Assembly (NCBI GenBank): GCA_043758125.1
Contig: JAYVOC010000139.1
Location: 1 to 32,113, forward strand
From: JANXSD01 sp043758125
GTDB taxonomy: Bacteria; Bacteroidota; Bacteroidia; AKYH767-A; OLB10
Reading direction: 5' to 3'
Length of the DNA stretch: 32,113 nucleotides
A program made the translations under genes and the position numbers. This document shows positions 8,301 through 15,500 of this stretch, piece by piece. The notes beneath the pieces are model-generated. The model had not been told where the DNA came from. It did not search any database and was given only the letters and a program-made list of their open reading frames with translations. The first letter of the stretch is position 1. Each line of letters starts with the position of its first letter.

Positions 8301-8846
8301 TGATGTTGTTACAGCTTGTGTTGCCGAACTACTCGAGTAAGCCACTGGCGTTCCTGATGTTAGATTGCCCCAGGAGGTTGTACTGGCAGGATAGCTTGTT
8401 TTATTATCAATTTTAAAAGTGCCTCCAGTTCTTTTGATGTAACCCGTACCAGCTGCAGTTGCCCTCACTTGTACGTTATTAAAGGTGATCGTATTTAATA
8501 CAGCATTTGATGAAGACGTAGAGAATGTAACTGTAATTGTAGTTGCTGTGATGCTGTAGGAAGCAATGGTTACTTCGGTACCAGTTGCAGTAACTGTTCC
8601 GAATCCCGGATTAAATTCAAACGATGCATTACTGAAACCCATTATCAGTGTAGTATTGGTTTGACCCTTCGTAAACCCTGAAACTCCATTATTGCTTGTT
8701 TCATTCAATGCAAAACTTCCGGTAACGTAAGAAGAAGGATAAGTGCTGCAAAAATTAGGATCAGTAAATTGGGTAAAAGTATAACTCCCATATACAGAGG
8801 AAGGCACAATAAGTATCAACAAAATTAAGTAATACAAATATTTCAT
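5319..8846 (-). CDS. Large secreted protein with T9SS type A sorting domain
   Basis: A 1175-residue extracellular or surface protein. Residues 1 to about 20 form a signal peptide. A Ser/Thr/Gly/Asn-rich region (about 20-980) consists of short beta-strand repeats of the kind that build parallel beta-helices or stacked sandwiches, including recurring units with GNW, an NSG turn and a FxGTxxISGT-like strand. A segment from about 987 to 1087 resembles a fibronectin-like domain (HLSWTTASEINNDYFTIERS). Residues 1088-1175 are the sorting domain, with the FPNPFGEAF and AGIYLIQF motifs; it is normally recognised by the T9SS and removed on the surface. No catalytic motif is visible, so adhesion or matrix roles are guesses. 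It stands alone, with long gaps on both sides. Confidence 0.9.
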   Translation of the reverse strand: MKYLYYLILLILIVPSSVYGSYTFTQFTDPNFCSTYPSSYVTGSFALNETSNNGVSGFTKGQTNTTLIMGFSNASFEFNPGFGTVTATGTEVTIASYSITATTITVTFSTSSSNAVLNTITFNNVQVRATAAGTGYIKRTGGTFKIDNKTSYPASTTSWGNLTSGTPVAYSSSSATQAVTTSLFTGSTNNQIIGVQVVITGTCSSLTSTAFNFNTTGSTTPGTDLLNAKLYYTSTTNAFSTSSLFGSVSSPNGSFTINGSQALGLGAGTYYFWLTYDIAAYGVAVNSDLVDAQFVSSVIAGSTNAAGSGNPAGTRQISNNIFYSIATGNWSTTTIWSRTSGGASCSCAPTGGNGLVYVDHAITLDNSYTVNNVTVESGGNLSNAASKILTTSNILATTGSGVFAASTAWVISSIATSGTGTSTSSTALSLSGTLSVGAGSTLQMTGGVGLTVNGNMTIDGTLALGTSNLTNSNASGLLINGVGNITGSGTITLGVSKAIPTGTTLTFAPVISLSNGVVITNNGTVNMQNNITGSNATSIWTNAANSVLDMGGTASALMATGTLDASAVPNTVKYSGSGNQNIKTPSSSTYYNLNLSSSSTGVKSLQAALTVSGDLQISTGAQLDAVASGNTITLSGNWTNSSTNGTPFSPSTSIVYFSGTSLISGTGITSFYNVNITTAGTLTGNSSTGKVLVTGNWQNDGIFSHNSGDITFNGTSTISGTSITAFNTIIVNATKTLTLHATETDFRGDLTSNGTLNHNSGLAALTGVGTTQNINGSTSALTFYQLEVDNPSGTILLARPITINSTLTLTNGNITTDATNLLSLIAGSSIVSGSSSSFVKGPMKKTGNTSFIFPVGKSSTYAPITIGAPSLSTDHFTAEYFNSDPNSSYSRTLKDASLDHLSKAEYWVLSRTGGSSTVASTLSWGSGRSGGVYTLADLRVASWNGSSWKDLGNGGTTGDSTSGTVFNSSSVTTYSAFTLASSTSANPLPIALTSFDAVPMGNQVHLSWTTASEINNDYFTIERSMNGITFNELAKIDAAFNSYSLINYKTTDEHPFIGTSYYRLKQTDFNGQSEIFKPVAIFMEDKKIGINDIIIFPNPFGEAFTIRLDSDLNEELELKILNTNCVNIYTEKLPIEKGNNELHFKTPENLKAGIYLIQFTDKNGILFLSKMICRH

Positions 8847-9416
8847 TAGTAAATTAATACTTTTAGCATAAATTTAATGTATCTAAATAATATAGTACCG
8901 TTATAAAATGAAAACCTTACAAAAAAACTTCAAAAGACTTTGTTTATCAGAAATGTGGTTTTAAAAAGTTATTTTCTCTATGGTTTAGTGAATCAAAGCA
9001 TTTATATGCCACTAACCGCAGAGTCCCGATTTACGTTACAAGTAGTGCATTAACTCCAGTTCACTCTTCCAAATATGGTAAATTTTTTAGGCACATTCGC
9101 CAATTAGAAAGCACCTCCAAATGGCAATTCGGAGTTAAATTATCTAATTGGAAGCATTATCCTGAAGTTTTTTTAAAGCAGAAACCAATATGCACGATTT
9201 TAATTTGAAGCTTTAGAAAGGACTTTCACACTTAAACAAACTACGTGCATTTTTTTTAGAAAATTGACAGATGGCTTTTGAAGTGATTAAATTATATCCT
9301 TGTTTGATTTTTATTTTTTGCGCAAATATTGTTGGTATGATAACCAATAGAAGAATTTATATATTAACCTCAATACAATTTTTTAACCTTTTATTCTATC
9401 AACATAATTTAAAACT
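8847..9416. other. Gene-free stretch between the T9SS gene and the amidase
   Basis: These 570 bases hold no convincing gene. No TAnnTTTG element was found on the minus strand in front of the T9SS gene, so its promoter is not identified. A plus-strand frame at 9271-9486 runs into the amidase C-terminus and looks fortuitous. Bases 9000-9160 look less AT-rich than their surroundings and contain the hairpin at 9100-9151. They may be a relic of a gene or small element, but no translated frame is long enough to judge. Confidence 0.5.
9100..9151. repeat. Nested inverted repeat, possible cruciform or RNA hairpin
   Basis: CCAATTAGA at 9100-9108 pairs exactly with TCTAATTGG at 9143-9151. Inside the loop CTCC (near 9115) can pair with GGAG (near 9131), giving a second, inner stem. 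No T-run follows on either strand, so it is not a normal terminator. It could be the end structure of a decayed mobile element or a structured RNA; nothing visible decides between these. Confidence 0.4.
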
Positions 9417-11042
9417 TCAATATGCTATTGCAGTTTTTAAAAATTTTGGAGCTTCTCTTTTTTTGGAAGATTGTTCGTATGCATAAGCGATGCTTAATAA
9501 TTCTCCCTCCTTAAATGCTTCTGCAATAAATGAAATTCCAACAGGCAATTCATATACTTTTCCCATAGGCACTGTGATATGAGGGTAGCCAGCCATTGCT
9601 GCCGGAGAACCAAAATAAAATCCTGTATCATAATCACCATTTATTAAATCTATGCAACAAGATAAGCCAATCGTAACTCCGCACATTGCATCAAGTTTAT
9701 TTTGCATCATCATATCATCAATGATTTTGCGTGAACTGAGAGATTTTTTTAATGCTTCAATATATACTTCACTATCAAGACCTCCCAATTTATTACTTTC
9801 TTCGAATATCTCCTGTTTAAAATAAGGCATTGTTTGTTTTTCGTTTTGTTTATTGAAAGCAATAATATCTGAAAGCGATTTTACTTTTGCATTTGCATTC
9901 GCAAGATATTTATTAAGTCCGTCTTTTAATTCATATTTCAAAACTGTAAACTCAGAATCACCTAAATCTTTTGTAAGTTTTATTAATTCGATTTCAACAA
10001 TTTCAGCACCTTGTCTTTTCATTATATCAATTGCATCTTTATATAAAGCTACAACTGCTTCATGACCTTCAAAAAAAGATTTCTCCACTCCTATTCGCTT
10101 TCCTTTTAATCCGTATTCAATTAAAAATTTCGTATAATCTTTTTCTGCACTATAATTTGAATTCATTACAGAATCTGCATGATCAATACCTGTTAATGCG
10201 CCTAATAAAATCGCTAAATCTTTTACTGATCTTGCCATTGGTCCGGCAGTATCTTGTGTTTTAGAAATTGGTATTATTCCATTACGACTCAATAAACCAA
10301 CAGTCGGTTTCATACCAACTATTCCGCAAAAAGACGATGGTGCTACAATTGAACCATCTGTTTCTGTCCCGATAGCAACTGCACATAAATTAGCCGCAAC
10401 TCCTGCTGCGGATCCTGAGCTTGAACCAGAAGGATTACGATCAAGTACACATGGATTTTTTGTTTGTCCTCCTCTGCTGCTCCATCCACTCGCTGATCTC
10501 GTTGAACGGATATTTGCCCATTCACTCAAATTAGTTTTTCCTAAAAGCACTGCTCCTGCAGTTCTTAACTGTTTAATGATAAATGCATCCTCTGCTGCAA
10601 AATGCCCTGTCATTGCAAGAGATCCAGCAGTAGTCATCATTTTATCACCTGAATTGATATTATCTTTTATCAATACAGGAATACCATGCATCGGTCCACG
10701 AAGTTTCCCAGTTTTTCTTTCTTCATCCATTTTATCGGCAATAAAACGAGCATCCGGATTAATTTCAATTACGGCATTTATTAAGTGACCTTTTTTATCA
10801 ATTGCATCAATTTGCTTCAAATACATCTCTGTAATTAATCGAGAAGTATACTCACCAGTTTGCATTTTCTTCTGCAACTCTTCGATTGTAATTTCATTCA
10901 AGGCAAAATCATCTTTCGTATTATATACCGAAGTTTCTCCGTCAACTTTCTTTGATGAAGCTAATGTAACGGATGTAATTGCTAAAGATGAAATAGCTAC
11001 TCCAGCAATTGAAGATGATTTGAGAAATTTGCGTCGGTTCAT
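9417..11042 (-). CDS. Amidase-signature enzyme, peptide-amidase-like, Tat-exported
   Basis: A 541-residue hydrolase of the amidase signature family. It carries the Ser-cisSer-Lys triad: Lys126 (VLIKDN), Ser207 in GSSSGS (the cis-Ser) and Ser231 in TETDGS (nucleophile). The region around residues 176-260 (SGWSSRGGQT, KPTVGLLSR, SQDTAGPMARS-like) strongly recalls peptide amidase of Stenotrophomonas, which removes C-terminal amide groups from peptides. It is not GatA: no gatB or gatC is nearby and it has a signal peptide. The start MNRRKFLKSS is a twin-arginine (Tat) motif, so folded export is predicted. It lies 22-30 bases beyond the rplQ terminator and probably has its own promoter. The exact substrate is an inference. 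Confidence 0.9.
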   Translation of the reverse strand: MNRRKFLKSSSIAGVAISSLAITSVTLASSKKVDGETSVYNTKDDFALNEITIEELQKKMQTGEYTSRLITEMYLKQIDAIDKKGHLINAVIEINPDARFIADKMDEERKTGKLRGPMHGIPVLIKDNINSGDKMMTTAGSLAMTGHFAAEDAFIIKQLRTAGAVLLGKTNLSEWANIRSTRSASGWSSRGGQTKNPCVLDRNPSGSSSGSAAGVAANLCAVAIGTETDGSIVAPSSFCGIVGMKPTVGLLSRNGIIPISKTQDTAGPMARSVKDLAILLGALTGIDHADSVMNSNYSAEKDYTKFLIEYGLKGKRIGVEKSFFEGHEAVVALYKDAIDIMKRQGAEIVEIELIKLTKDLGDSEFTVLKYELKDGLNKYLANANAKVKSLSDIIAFNKQNEKQTMPYFKQEIFEESNKLGGLDSEVYIEALKKSLSSRKIIDDMMMQNKLDAMCGVTIGLSCCIDLINGDYDTGFYFGSPAAMAGYPHITVPMGKVYELPVGISFIAEAFKEGELLSIAYAYEQSSKKREAPKFLKTAIAY

Positions 11043-11096
11043 ATGAATTAATTATTTAATAGTTGTCCTAAAGCAAGAAGAGGGGAAATATATTAT

Positions 11097-11104
11097 CAAA
11101 AATA
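11097..11104 (-). promoter_or_regulatory. Weak candidate -7 element for the amidase gene
   Basis: The minus strand reads TATTTTTG, fitting TAnnTTTG, 55 bases before the amidase ATG and just past the rplQ terminator, where a promoter is expected. No TTG lies 19 bases upstream, and such A/T-rich matches arise easily by chance. Confidence 0.25.
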
Positions 11105-11141
11105 CTTTAATTGTTTAAATAAAAAGCTTTCTCAAGACCAA

Positions 11142-11172
11142 AAAAAGCCGCTCTTATCAAGAGCGGCTTTTT
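11142..11172 (-). terminator. Strong terminator of the ribosomal cluster
   Basis: A perfect 14-bp stem (11142-11155 with 11159-11172) closed by a 3-base loop, with core GCCGCTCTT. On the minus strand it ends in a run of T residues, the classical factor-independent form. It lies 22 bases after the rplQ stop codon. The flanking A/T symmetry would allow it to work from either side. Confidence 0.93.
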
Positions 11173-11194
11173 AAAATATTGTAAGTAAGAATTA

Positions 11195-11668
11195 TTACTC
11201 TTCTGTTGATTCTTCTTTAGCTTTTTCAGCGGTTGGAGCAGCTTTCTTAGTTGTTTTTCTACGAGTGGTTTTAGCAGCTTTCTTAGGTGCTTTTTCGCTT
11301 AACATTAGATCATTGAAGTCTACCAATTCCATCATGCACATTTCTGCTGCATCACCAGGACGATTTCCTATTTTAATGATTCTTGTGTATCCACCTGGAC
11401 GGTCTGCAACTTTAGCAGCTACATCACGAAACAATTCAACTACTGCTTCTTTATTCTGTAGATAAGAAAAAACTGTACGACGAGAATGTGTAGAGTCAGT
11501 TTTTGAACGGGTGATAATTGGTTCAACGAATATCCTTAGTGCTTTAGCTTTAGCAACTGTTGTGAATATACGCTTATGATTGATGAGTGATATAGCAAGG
11601 TTGCTAAGCATCGCTGAACGATGACTATCTGTTCGGCCTAAGTGGTTATTTTTCTTACCGTGACGCAT
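11195..11668 (-). CDS. rplQ: 50S ribosomal protein L17
   Basis: A 157-residue large-subunit protein at the exit-tunnel side of the ribosome. The N-terminal MRHGKKNNHLGR and the SHRSAMLSNLA motif are diagnostic of L17. The core ends near residue 120, after which a Lys/Ala/Thr-rich tail with a Glu-rich end is added; such tails are common in Bacteroidota. It is the last gene of the alpha section, 53 bases after rpoA and directly before the strong terminator. Confidence 0.97.
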   Translation of the reverse strand: MRHGKKNNHLGRTDSHRSAMLSNLAISLINHKRIFTTVAKAKALRIFVEPIITRSKTDSTHSRRTVFSYLQNKEAVVELFRDVAAKVADRPGGYTRIIKIGNRPGDAAEMCMMELVDFNDLMLSEKAPKKAAKTTRRKTTKKAAPTAEKAKEESTEE

Positions 11669-11721
11669 TGTGAGAAGAAATTACAATTGATTATTTATGC
11701 GAGGAATCGCGGAATATTTTA

Positions 11722-12714
11722 TTAGTCTTTGTCGAGCATATACTTCGCTACATTCATACCGAAGGTTAAATTTTTACTTCGAACAAGTTCTTCTAATTCA
11801 GTAAGAGATTTCTTACCAAAATTGCGGAACTTCAATAGATCAGCTTTAGTATAGCTTACTAAGTCGCCTAATGTTTCTACATCAGCTGCTTTTAAGCAAT
11901 TTAAAGCTCTTACGCTTAAATCCATATCCACCAATTTGGTTTTAAGGAGTTGACGCATGTGTAAGGTAGCTTCATCTAATTCTTCTGCCGGTTGTTTTGG
12001 CTTTGTTTCCAACGTTATTTTCTCATCAGAGAATAACATGAAATGATGAATTAAAATTTCTGCTGCTTCTTTCAAGGCATCTTTTGGATGAATCGAACCA
12101 TCTGAAGTGATTTCAAGAACTAATTTTTCGTAGTCAGTTTTCTGCTCAACGCGGAAATTCTCCATGAAATATTTCACATTACGTATCGGTGTAAAAATAG
12201 CATCAACGAAGATAGTACCAATAGGTGCGTTACTTGTTTTGTTTTCTTCAGAAGGAACATAACCACGACCTTTTTCAATATTTACATCCAATTGTAGTTT
12301 TACACTTGGATCCATATTGCAAATGATGAAGTCAGGGTTTAGCACTTGAAATGCTGTTGTATGCTTTGCGATATCTCCTGCAGTAAATGTAGATTTACCA
12401 TTGATAGTTACGTGTACCTTTTCTGAATCAGTACCTTCTATTTGACGTTTGAAACGAACTTGTTTCAAGTTGAGGATAATCTCTGTCATATCTTCGGCTA
12501 CCCCTTTGATAGTTGAGAATTCGTGATCTACTCCTGATAATTTTACCGAAGTGATCGCATATCCTTCGAGCGAGTTGAGCAGGATTCTTCGCAACGCATT
12601 TCCGACTGTGATACCATATCCCGGCTCCAATGGACGAAATTCAAATTGTCCAAAGGTCTCGGTCGCATGATTCATGATCACTTTGTCCGGTTGTTGAAAA
12701 GCTAATATTGCCAT
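11722..12714 (-). CDS. rpoA: DNA-directed RNA polymerase subunit alpha
   Basis: A 330-residue subunit that dimerises to start polymerase assembly. The N-terminal domain (about 1-235) carries the GNALRRILLNSLEGYA dimerisation motif at 38-53. The C-terminal domain (about 256-320) has LSVRALNCLK, where Arg269 corresponds to the DNA-contacting Arg265 of E. coli, and the NFGKKSLTELEE helix-hairpin-helix. Both domains are complete. It lies between rpsD (76-base gap) and rplQ, the usual alpha-operon order. Confidence 0.98.
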   Translation of the reverse strand: MAILAFQQPDKVIMNHATETFGQFEFRPLEPGYGITVGNALRRILLNSLEGYAITSVKLSGVDHEFSTIKGVAEDMTEIILNLKQVRFKRQIEGTDSEKVHVTINGKSTFTAGDIAKHTTAFQVLNPDFIICNMDPSVKLQLDVNIEKGRGYVPSEENKTSNAPIGTIFVDAIFTPIRNVKYFMENFRVEQKTDYEKLVLEITSDGSIHPKDALKEAAEILIHHFMLFSDEKITLETKPKQPAEELDEATLHMRQLLKTKLVDMDLSVRALNCLKAADVETLGDLVSYTKADLLKFRNFGKKSLTELEELVRSKNLTFGMNVAKYMLDKD

Positions 12715-12790
12715 GTTTGCTTTCTGGGTTTTGTGGGTTTAATAAATTCTAACTAGTATTAATATTACTTTTAATAGCGTTACTTTGCTA

Positions 12791-13396
12791 TTACTTAGAG
12801 TACAATTCTACGATTAGTTGTTCTTTAATCGGCTCAGTTAATTCTTCACGAGCAGGAGGATTTAAAAATTTAGCTGACATTTTAGATCCATCCCATTCGA
12901 TCCAAGAATACTTTCCGAATCTAGAGGCAACTGATTCTGTTATTGCAGGTAGCGATTTTGATTTCTCACGAACTGCAATTACATCTCCTGATTTCACAGT
13001 ATAAGAAGGAATGTTTACAACATTACCATTTACTGTGATATGACGATGACCAACCAACTGACGAGCAGAGGAACGTGTTGGAGCAACGCCCATACGATAA
13101 ACAACATTATCAAGACGAGACTCAATTAATTTTAACAGATTCTCTCCTGTTATTCCTTGCATGCGAGCAGCACGATCAAATGTCTTAGCAAACTGGCGCT
13201 CAAGAATTCCATACATGTACTTCACTTTCTGTTTCTCCATTAACTGAACAGAGTATTCAGATTGCTTAGCTCTCTTTTTACTATTTCCGTGTTGTCCAGG
13301 AGGATAACTTCGTTTTTCATAACTTTTATCCGGACCGAAGATTGGCTCACGGAACTTACGTGCAATCCTAGTTTTGGGGCCTATATATCTTGCCAT
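12791..13396 (-). CDS. rpsD: 30S ribosomal protein S4, zinc-free form
   Basis: A 201-residue primary 16S rRNA-binding protein, which in many bacteria also represses the alpha operon. The N-terminal MARYIGPKTRIARKF region and the S4 RNA-binding domain (about 93-155, with SRLDNVVYRMG and VGHRHITVNG) are intact. No cysteine occurs at all, so the zinc-binding N-terminus of some S4 proteins is absent. The gene follows rpsK after 40 bases and is followed by a 76-base gap before rpoA. Confidence 0.98.
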   Translation of the reverse strand: MARYIGPKTRIARKFREPIFGPDKSYEKRSYPPGQHGNSKKRAKQSEYSVQLMEKQKVKYMYGILERQFAKTFDRAARMQGITGENLLKLIESRLDNVVYRMGVAPTRSSARQLVGHRHITVNGNVVNIPSYTVKSGDVIAVREKSKSLPAITESVASRFGKYSWIEWDGSKMSAKFLNPPAREELTEPIKEQLIVELYSK

Positions 13397-13436
13397 TTCT
13401 ATTTAATGCGCTGGTGTTAATATGAATGATTCAAAA

Positions 13437-13826
13437 TTAGATTCTTCTCTTTTTTGGAGGGCGACAACCGTTGTGAGGAATAGGTGTGATATCCATGATT
13501 TCACTCACTTCGATTCCTGCTCCATGCAAGGTACGGATTGCTGATTCACGACCAGAACCTGGTCCTTTCACAAATACCTTTACTTTACGTAGTCCCATGT
13601 CGTATGCTACTTTTGCACAGTCGATAGCTGCTAATTGCGCTGCATAAGGAGTATTTTTTTTGGACCCTTTAAAGCCCATTTTTCCCGCTGAGGCCCAAGA
13701 AATAACTTGACCAGACATGTTTGTAAGACTAATAATGATGTTGTTGAAAGTAGCGTTGATATGAGCCTCACCTATAGCCTCTACCTTTACTATTTTCTTT
13801 TTTACGGCTTTTGTTTGTTTAGCCAT
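13437..13826 (-). CDS. rpsK: 30S ribosomal protein S11
   Basis: A 129-residue small-subunit platform protein that contacts 16S rRNA near the mRNA exit. The conserved stretches INATFNNIIISLTN and the C-terminal ITPIPHNGCRPPKKRRI identify it. The N-terminus begins with a Lys-rich extension of about 14 residues typical of bacterial S11. It lies 38 bases after rpsM and 40 before rpsD, in normal alpha-operon order. Confidence 0.98.
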   Translation of the reverse strand: MAKQTKAVKKKIVKVEAIGEAHINATFNNIIISLTNMSGQVISWASAGKMGFKGSKKNTPYAAQLAAIDCAKVAYDMGLRKVKVFVKGPGSGRESAIRTLHGAGIEVSEIMDITPIPHNGCRPPKKRRI

Positions 13827-13864
13827 GATTCAGAACAGATATTATTAATATAAACTGATAACTA

Positions 13865-14242
13865 TTACTTAGTAACTTTCTTCTTATTAGCAACTGTTTT
13901 GCGTTTACCTTTACGGGTACGACAGTTGTTTTTGGTTCTTTGTCCTCTAACTGGAAGACCAAGACGATGGCGAATACCACGATAACATCCGATATCCATC
14001 AATCGTTTGATGTTCAGTTGGGTTTCTGAGCGCAGAGCACCTTCAACTTTAAAGCTTTCGTTAATACTAACGCGGATCTTGGTCAACTCATCGTCATCCC
14101 ATTCCTGTACTTTTTTGTTGAGGTCAATTCCTGCCTCATTAAGAATCTTTTGGGCAGAGGCGCGGCCAATCCCATAGATGTAAGTGAGACCTATCTCACC
14201 TCTTTTATTCTTCGGTAAATCTATACCAGCTATACGAGCCAT
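13865..14242 (-). CDS. rpsM: 30S ribosomal protein S13
   Basis: A 125-residue protein of the 30S head that bridges to the 50S subunit and contacts P-site tRNA through its C-terminal tail. MARIAGIDLPKNKRGEI at the start, the TYIYGIGRASAQ helix-hairpin-helix segment and the RGIRHRLGLPVRGQRTKNN motif are diagnostic. The basic tail is Lys-rich and ends VANKKKVTK. It opens the alpha section, 47 bases after rpmJ. Confidence 0.98.
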   Translation of the reverse strand: MARIAGIDLPKNKRGEIGLTYIYGIGRASAQKILNEAGIDLNKKVQEWDDDELTKIRVSINESFKVEGALRSETQLNIKRLMDIGCYRGIRHRLGLPVRGQRTKNNCRTRKGKRKTVANKKKVTK

Positions 14243-14289
14243 TGAAGGATATAATTGCTTGTTGTTAAACTAAAATATTAAAATTGTGA

Positions 14290-14406
14290 CTAACCCTGAC
14301 GCATTTTGAAGCGTGGATTTTTTTTGTTAATCACGTAGAGACGACCTTTTCGGCGAACGATTTTGCAATCTACGCTACGCTTTTTTAATGATGGGCGAAC
14401 TTTCAT
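14290..14406 (-). CDS. rpmJ: 50S ribosomal protein L36, zinc-free form
   Basis: A 38-residue protein read from the sequence: MKVRPSLKKRSVDCKIVRRK at the start and KKNPRFKMRQG at the end. It packs against 23S rRNA near the A-site finger. The zinc-binding L36 has three Cys and one His; here only one cysteine (Cys14) remains, so this is the C-minus paralogue that does not need zinc. It lies in the usual place between infA (35-base gap) and rpsM (47-base gap), with an ATG start and TAG stop. Confidence 0.96.
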   Translation of the reverse strand: MKVRPSLKKRSVDCKIVRRKGRLYVINKKNPRFKMRQG

Positions 14407-14441
14407 AATTCCTATTTGACTTTATTCCTTACAGAATAGAT

Positions 14442-14660
14442 TTATTTATAACGATAAGTGATTCGACCTTTAGTCAGATCATACGGAGACATTTCAACTT
14501 TGACACGATCACCAGGTAAAATTTTAATATAATTCATTCTCATTTTACCAGAAATATGCGCAATAATCTCATGACCGTTTTCGAGCTCCAGGCGAAATGT
14601 TGCGTTGGAGAGAGCTTCTGTTACAGTGCCGTCTTGCTCGATTGCAGATTGTTTTGACAT
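14442..14660 (-). CDS. infA: Translation initiation factor IF-1
   Basis: A 72-residue OB-fold protein that occupies the ribosomal A site during initiation. LSNATFRLELENGHEI, HISGKMRMNYIKILPGDRV and the closing LTKGRITYRYK are family signatures, and the length is standard. It starts 3 bases after the map stop, which suggests coupled translation, and it precedes rpmJ as in most spc operons. Confidence 0.98.
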   Translation of the reverse strand: MSKQSAIEQDGTVTEALSNATFRLELENGHEIIAHISGKMRMNYIKILPGDRVKVEMSPYDLTKGRITYRYK

Positions 14661-14663
14661 AGA

Positions 14664-15485
14664 TCAGATCAACGTTTCGATGATCTCAGTTATATTTTTA
14701 TTTTTACTTATGGCAATTTCTATTTCCTTGAAGGAACTTAATATTTCTGCTTTATCTTCTCCTATCGCTACTGTATGCTCGAAGTGAGCTGAAATTTTTC
14801 TATCACTTGTTATTACAGTCCAACCATCTTTTAGTTGAATAACTTGACGAGTTCCTTGATTAATCATTGGTTCAATCGCAATGGTCATCCCAGTTCTCAT
14901 TACTGATCCTGAGCCTTTTTTTCCATAATTCGGAACTTCAGGTTTTTCGTGTAATCGACGTCCGATTCCATGGCCAACTAATTCGCGTACTACACCGTAG
15001 CCGTGTGATTCAGCATAGGATTGAATCGCATTACTTAAATCTCCTATCCTATTACCTGATCTTGCTTTTTCAATACCACGATAAAGACTAGTTTTAGTAA
15101 CACGTAACAGTTTAAGTTTTTCTTCGTTTACCTCACCAATTGGAAAGGTATAAGCTGAATCTCCGTGAAATCCATCCATGTACACGCCACAATCAAGAGT
15201 GACGATATCTCCATTAATAATTACTCTTTGTCCTGGAATTCCATGTACGATCTCTTCATTTACCGAAATACAGAGGCTATGTTTAAAGCCACTATACCCT
15301 TTAAATGAAGGTTCTGCACCATTATCGCGGATAAACTCCTCTGCAATAGAATCCAGCTCAAGGGTTGTTATTCCTTCACGGATGTGGTTAGCTACTTCTG
15401 CTAATGTTTTGCCTACAAGCAAAGAACTTTTACGAATACTTTCAATCTCCTCTTGCGTTTTTGACGCTACAATTACACTGCTCAT
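14664..15485 (-). CDS. map: Methionine aminopeptidase, type I
   Basis: A 273-residue metalloprotease that removes the initiator Met from new proteins. All five metal ligands are present: Asp98, Asp109, His172 (in ELVGHGIGRRLHE), Glu205 (IEPM) and Glu236 (FEHT). His81 matches the conserved substrate-side histidine. There is no N-terminal zinc-finger extension. It sits between secY (15-base gap) and infA (3-base gap) where many bacteria have adk followed by map; adk is absent here, which is common in Bacteroidota. Confidence 0.97.
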   Translation of the reverse strand: MSSVIVASKTQEEIESIRKSSLLVGKTLAEVANHIREGITTLELDSIAEEFIRDNGAEPSFKGYSGFKHSLCISVNEEIVHGIPGQRVIINGDIVTLDCGVYMDGFHGDSAYTFPIGEVNEEKLKLLRVTKTSLYRGIEKARSGNRIGDLSNAIQSYAESHGYGVVRELVGHGIGRRLHEKPEVPNYGKKGSGSVMRTGMTIAIEPMINQGTRQVIQLKDGWTVITSDRKISAHFEHTVAIGEDKAEILSSFKEIEIAISKNKNITEIIETLI

Positions 15486-15500
15486 TTAATAATCAGCAAA

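Noticed and set aside
9271..9486. A 71-codon plus-strand frame at the amidase end
   Set aside because: It overlaps the amidase C-terminus in antisense by about 70 bases, has no family resemblance and no promoter match.
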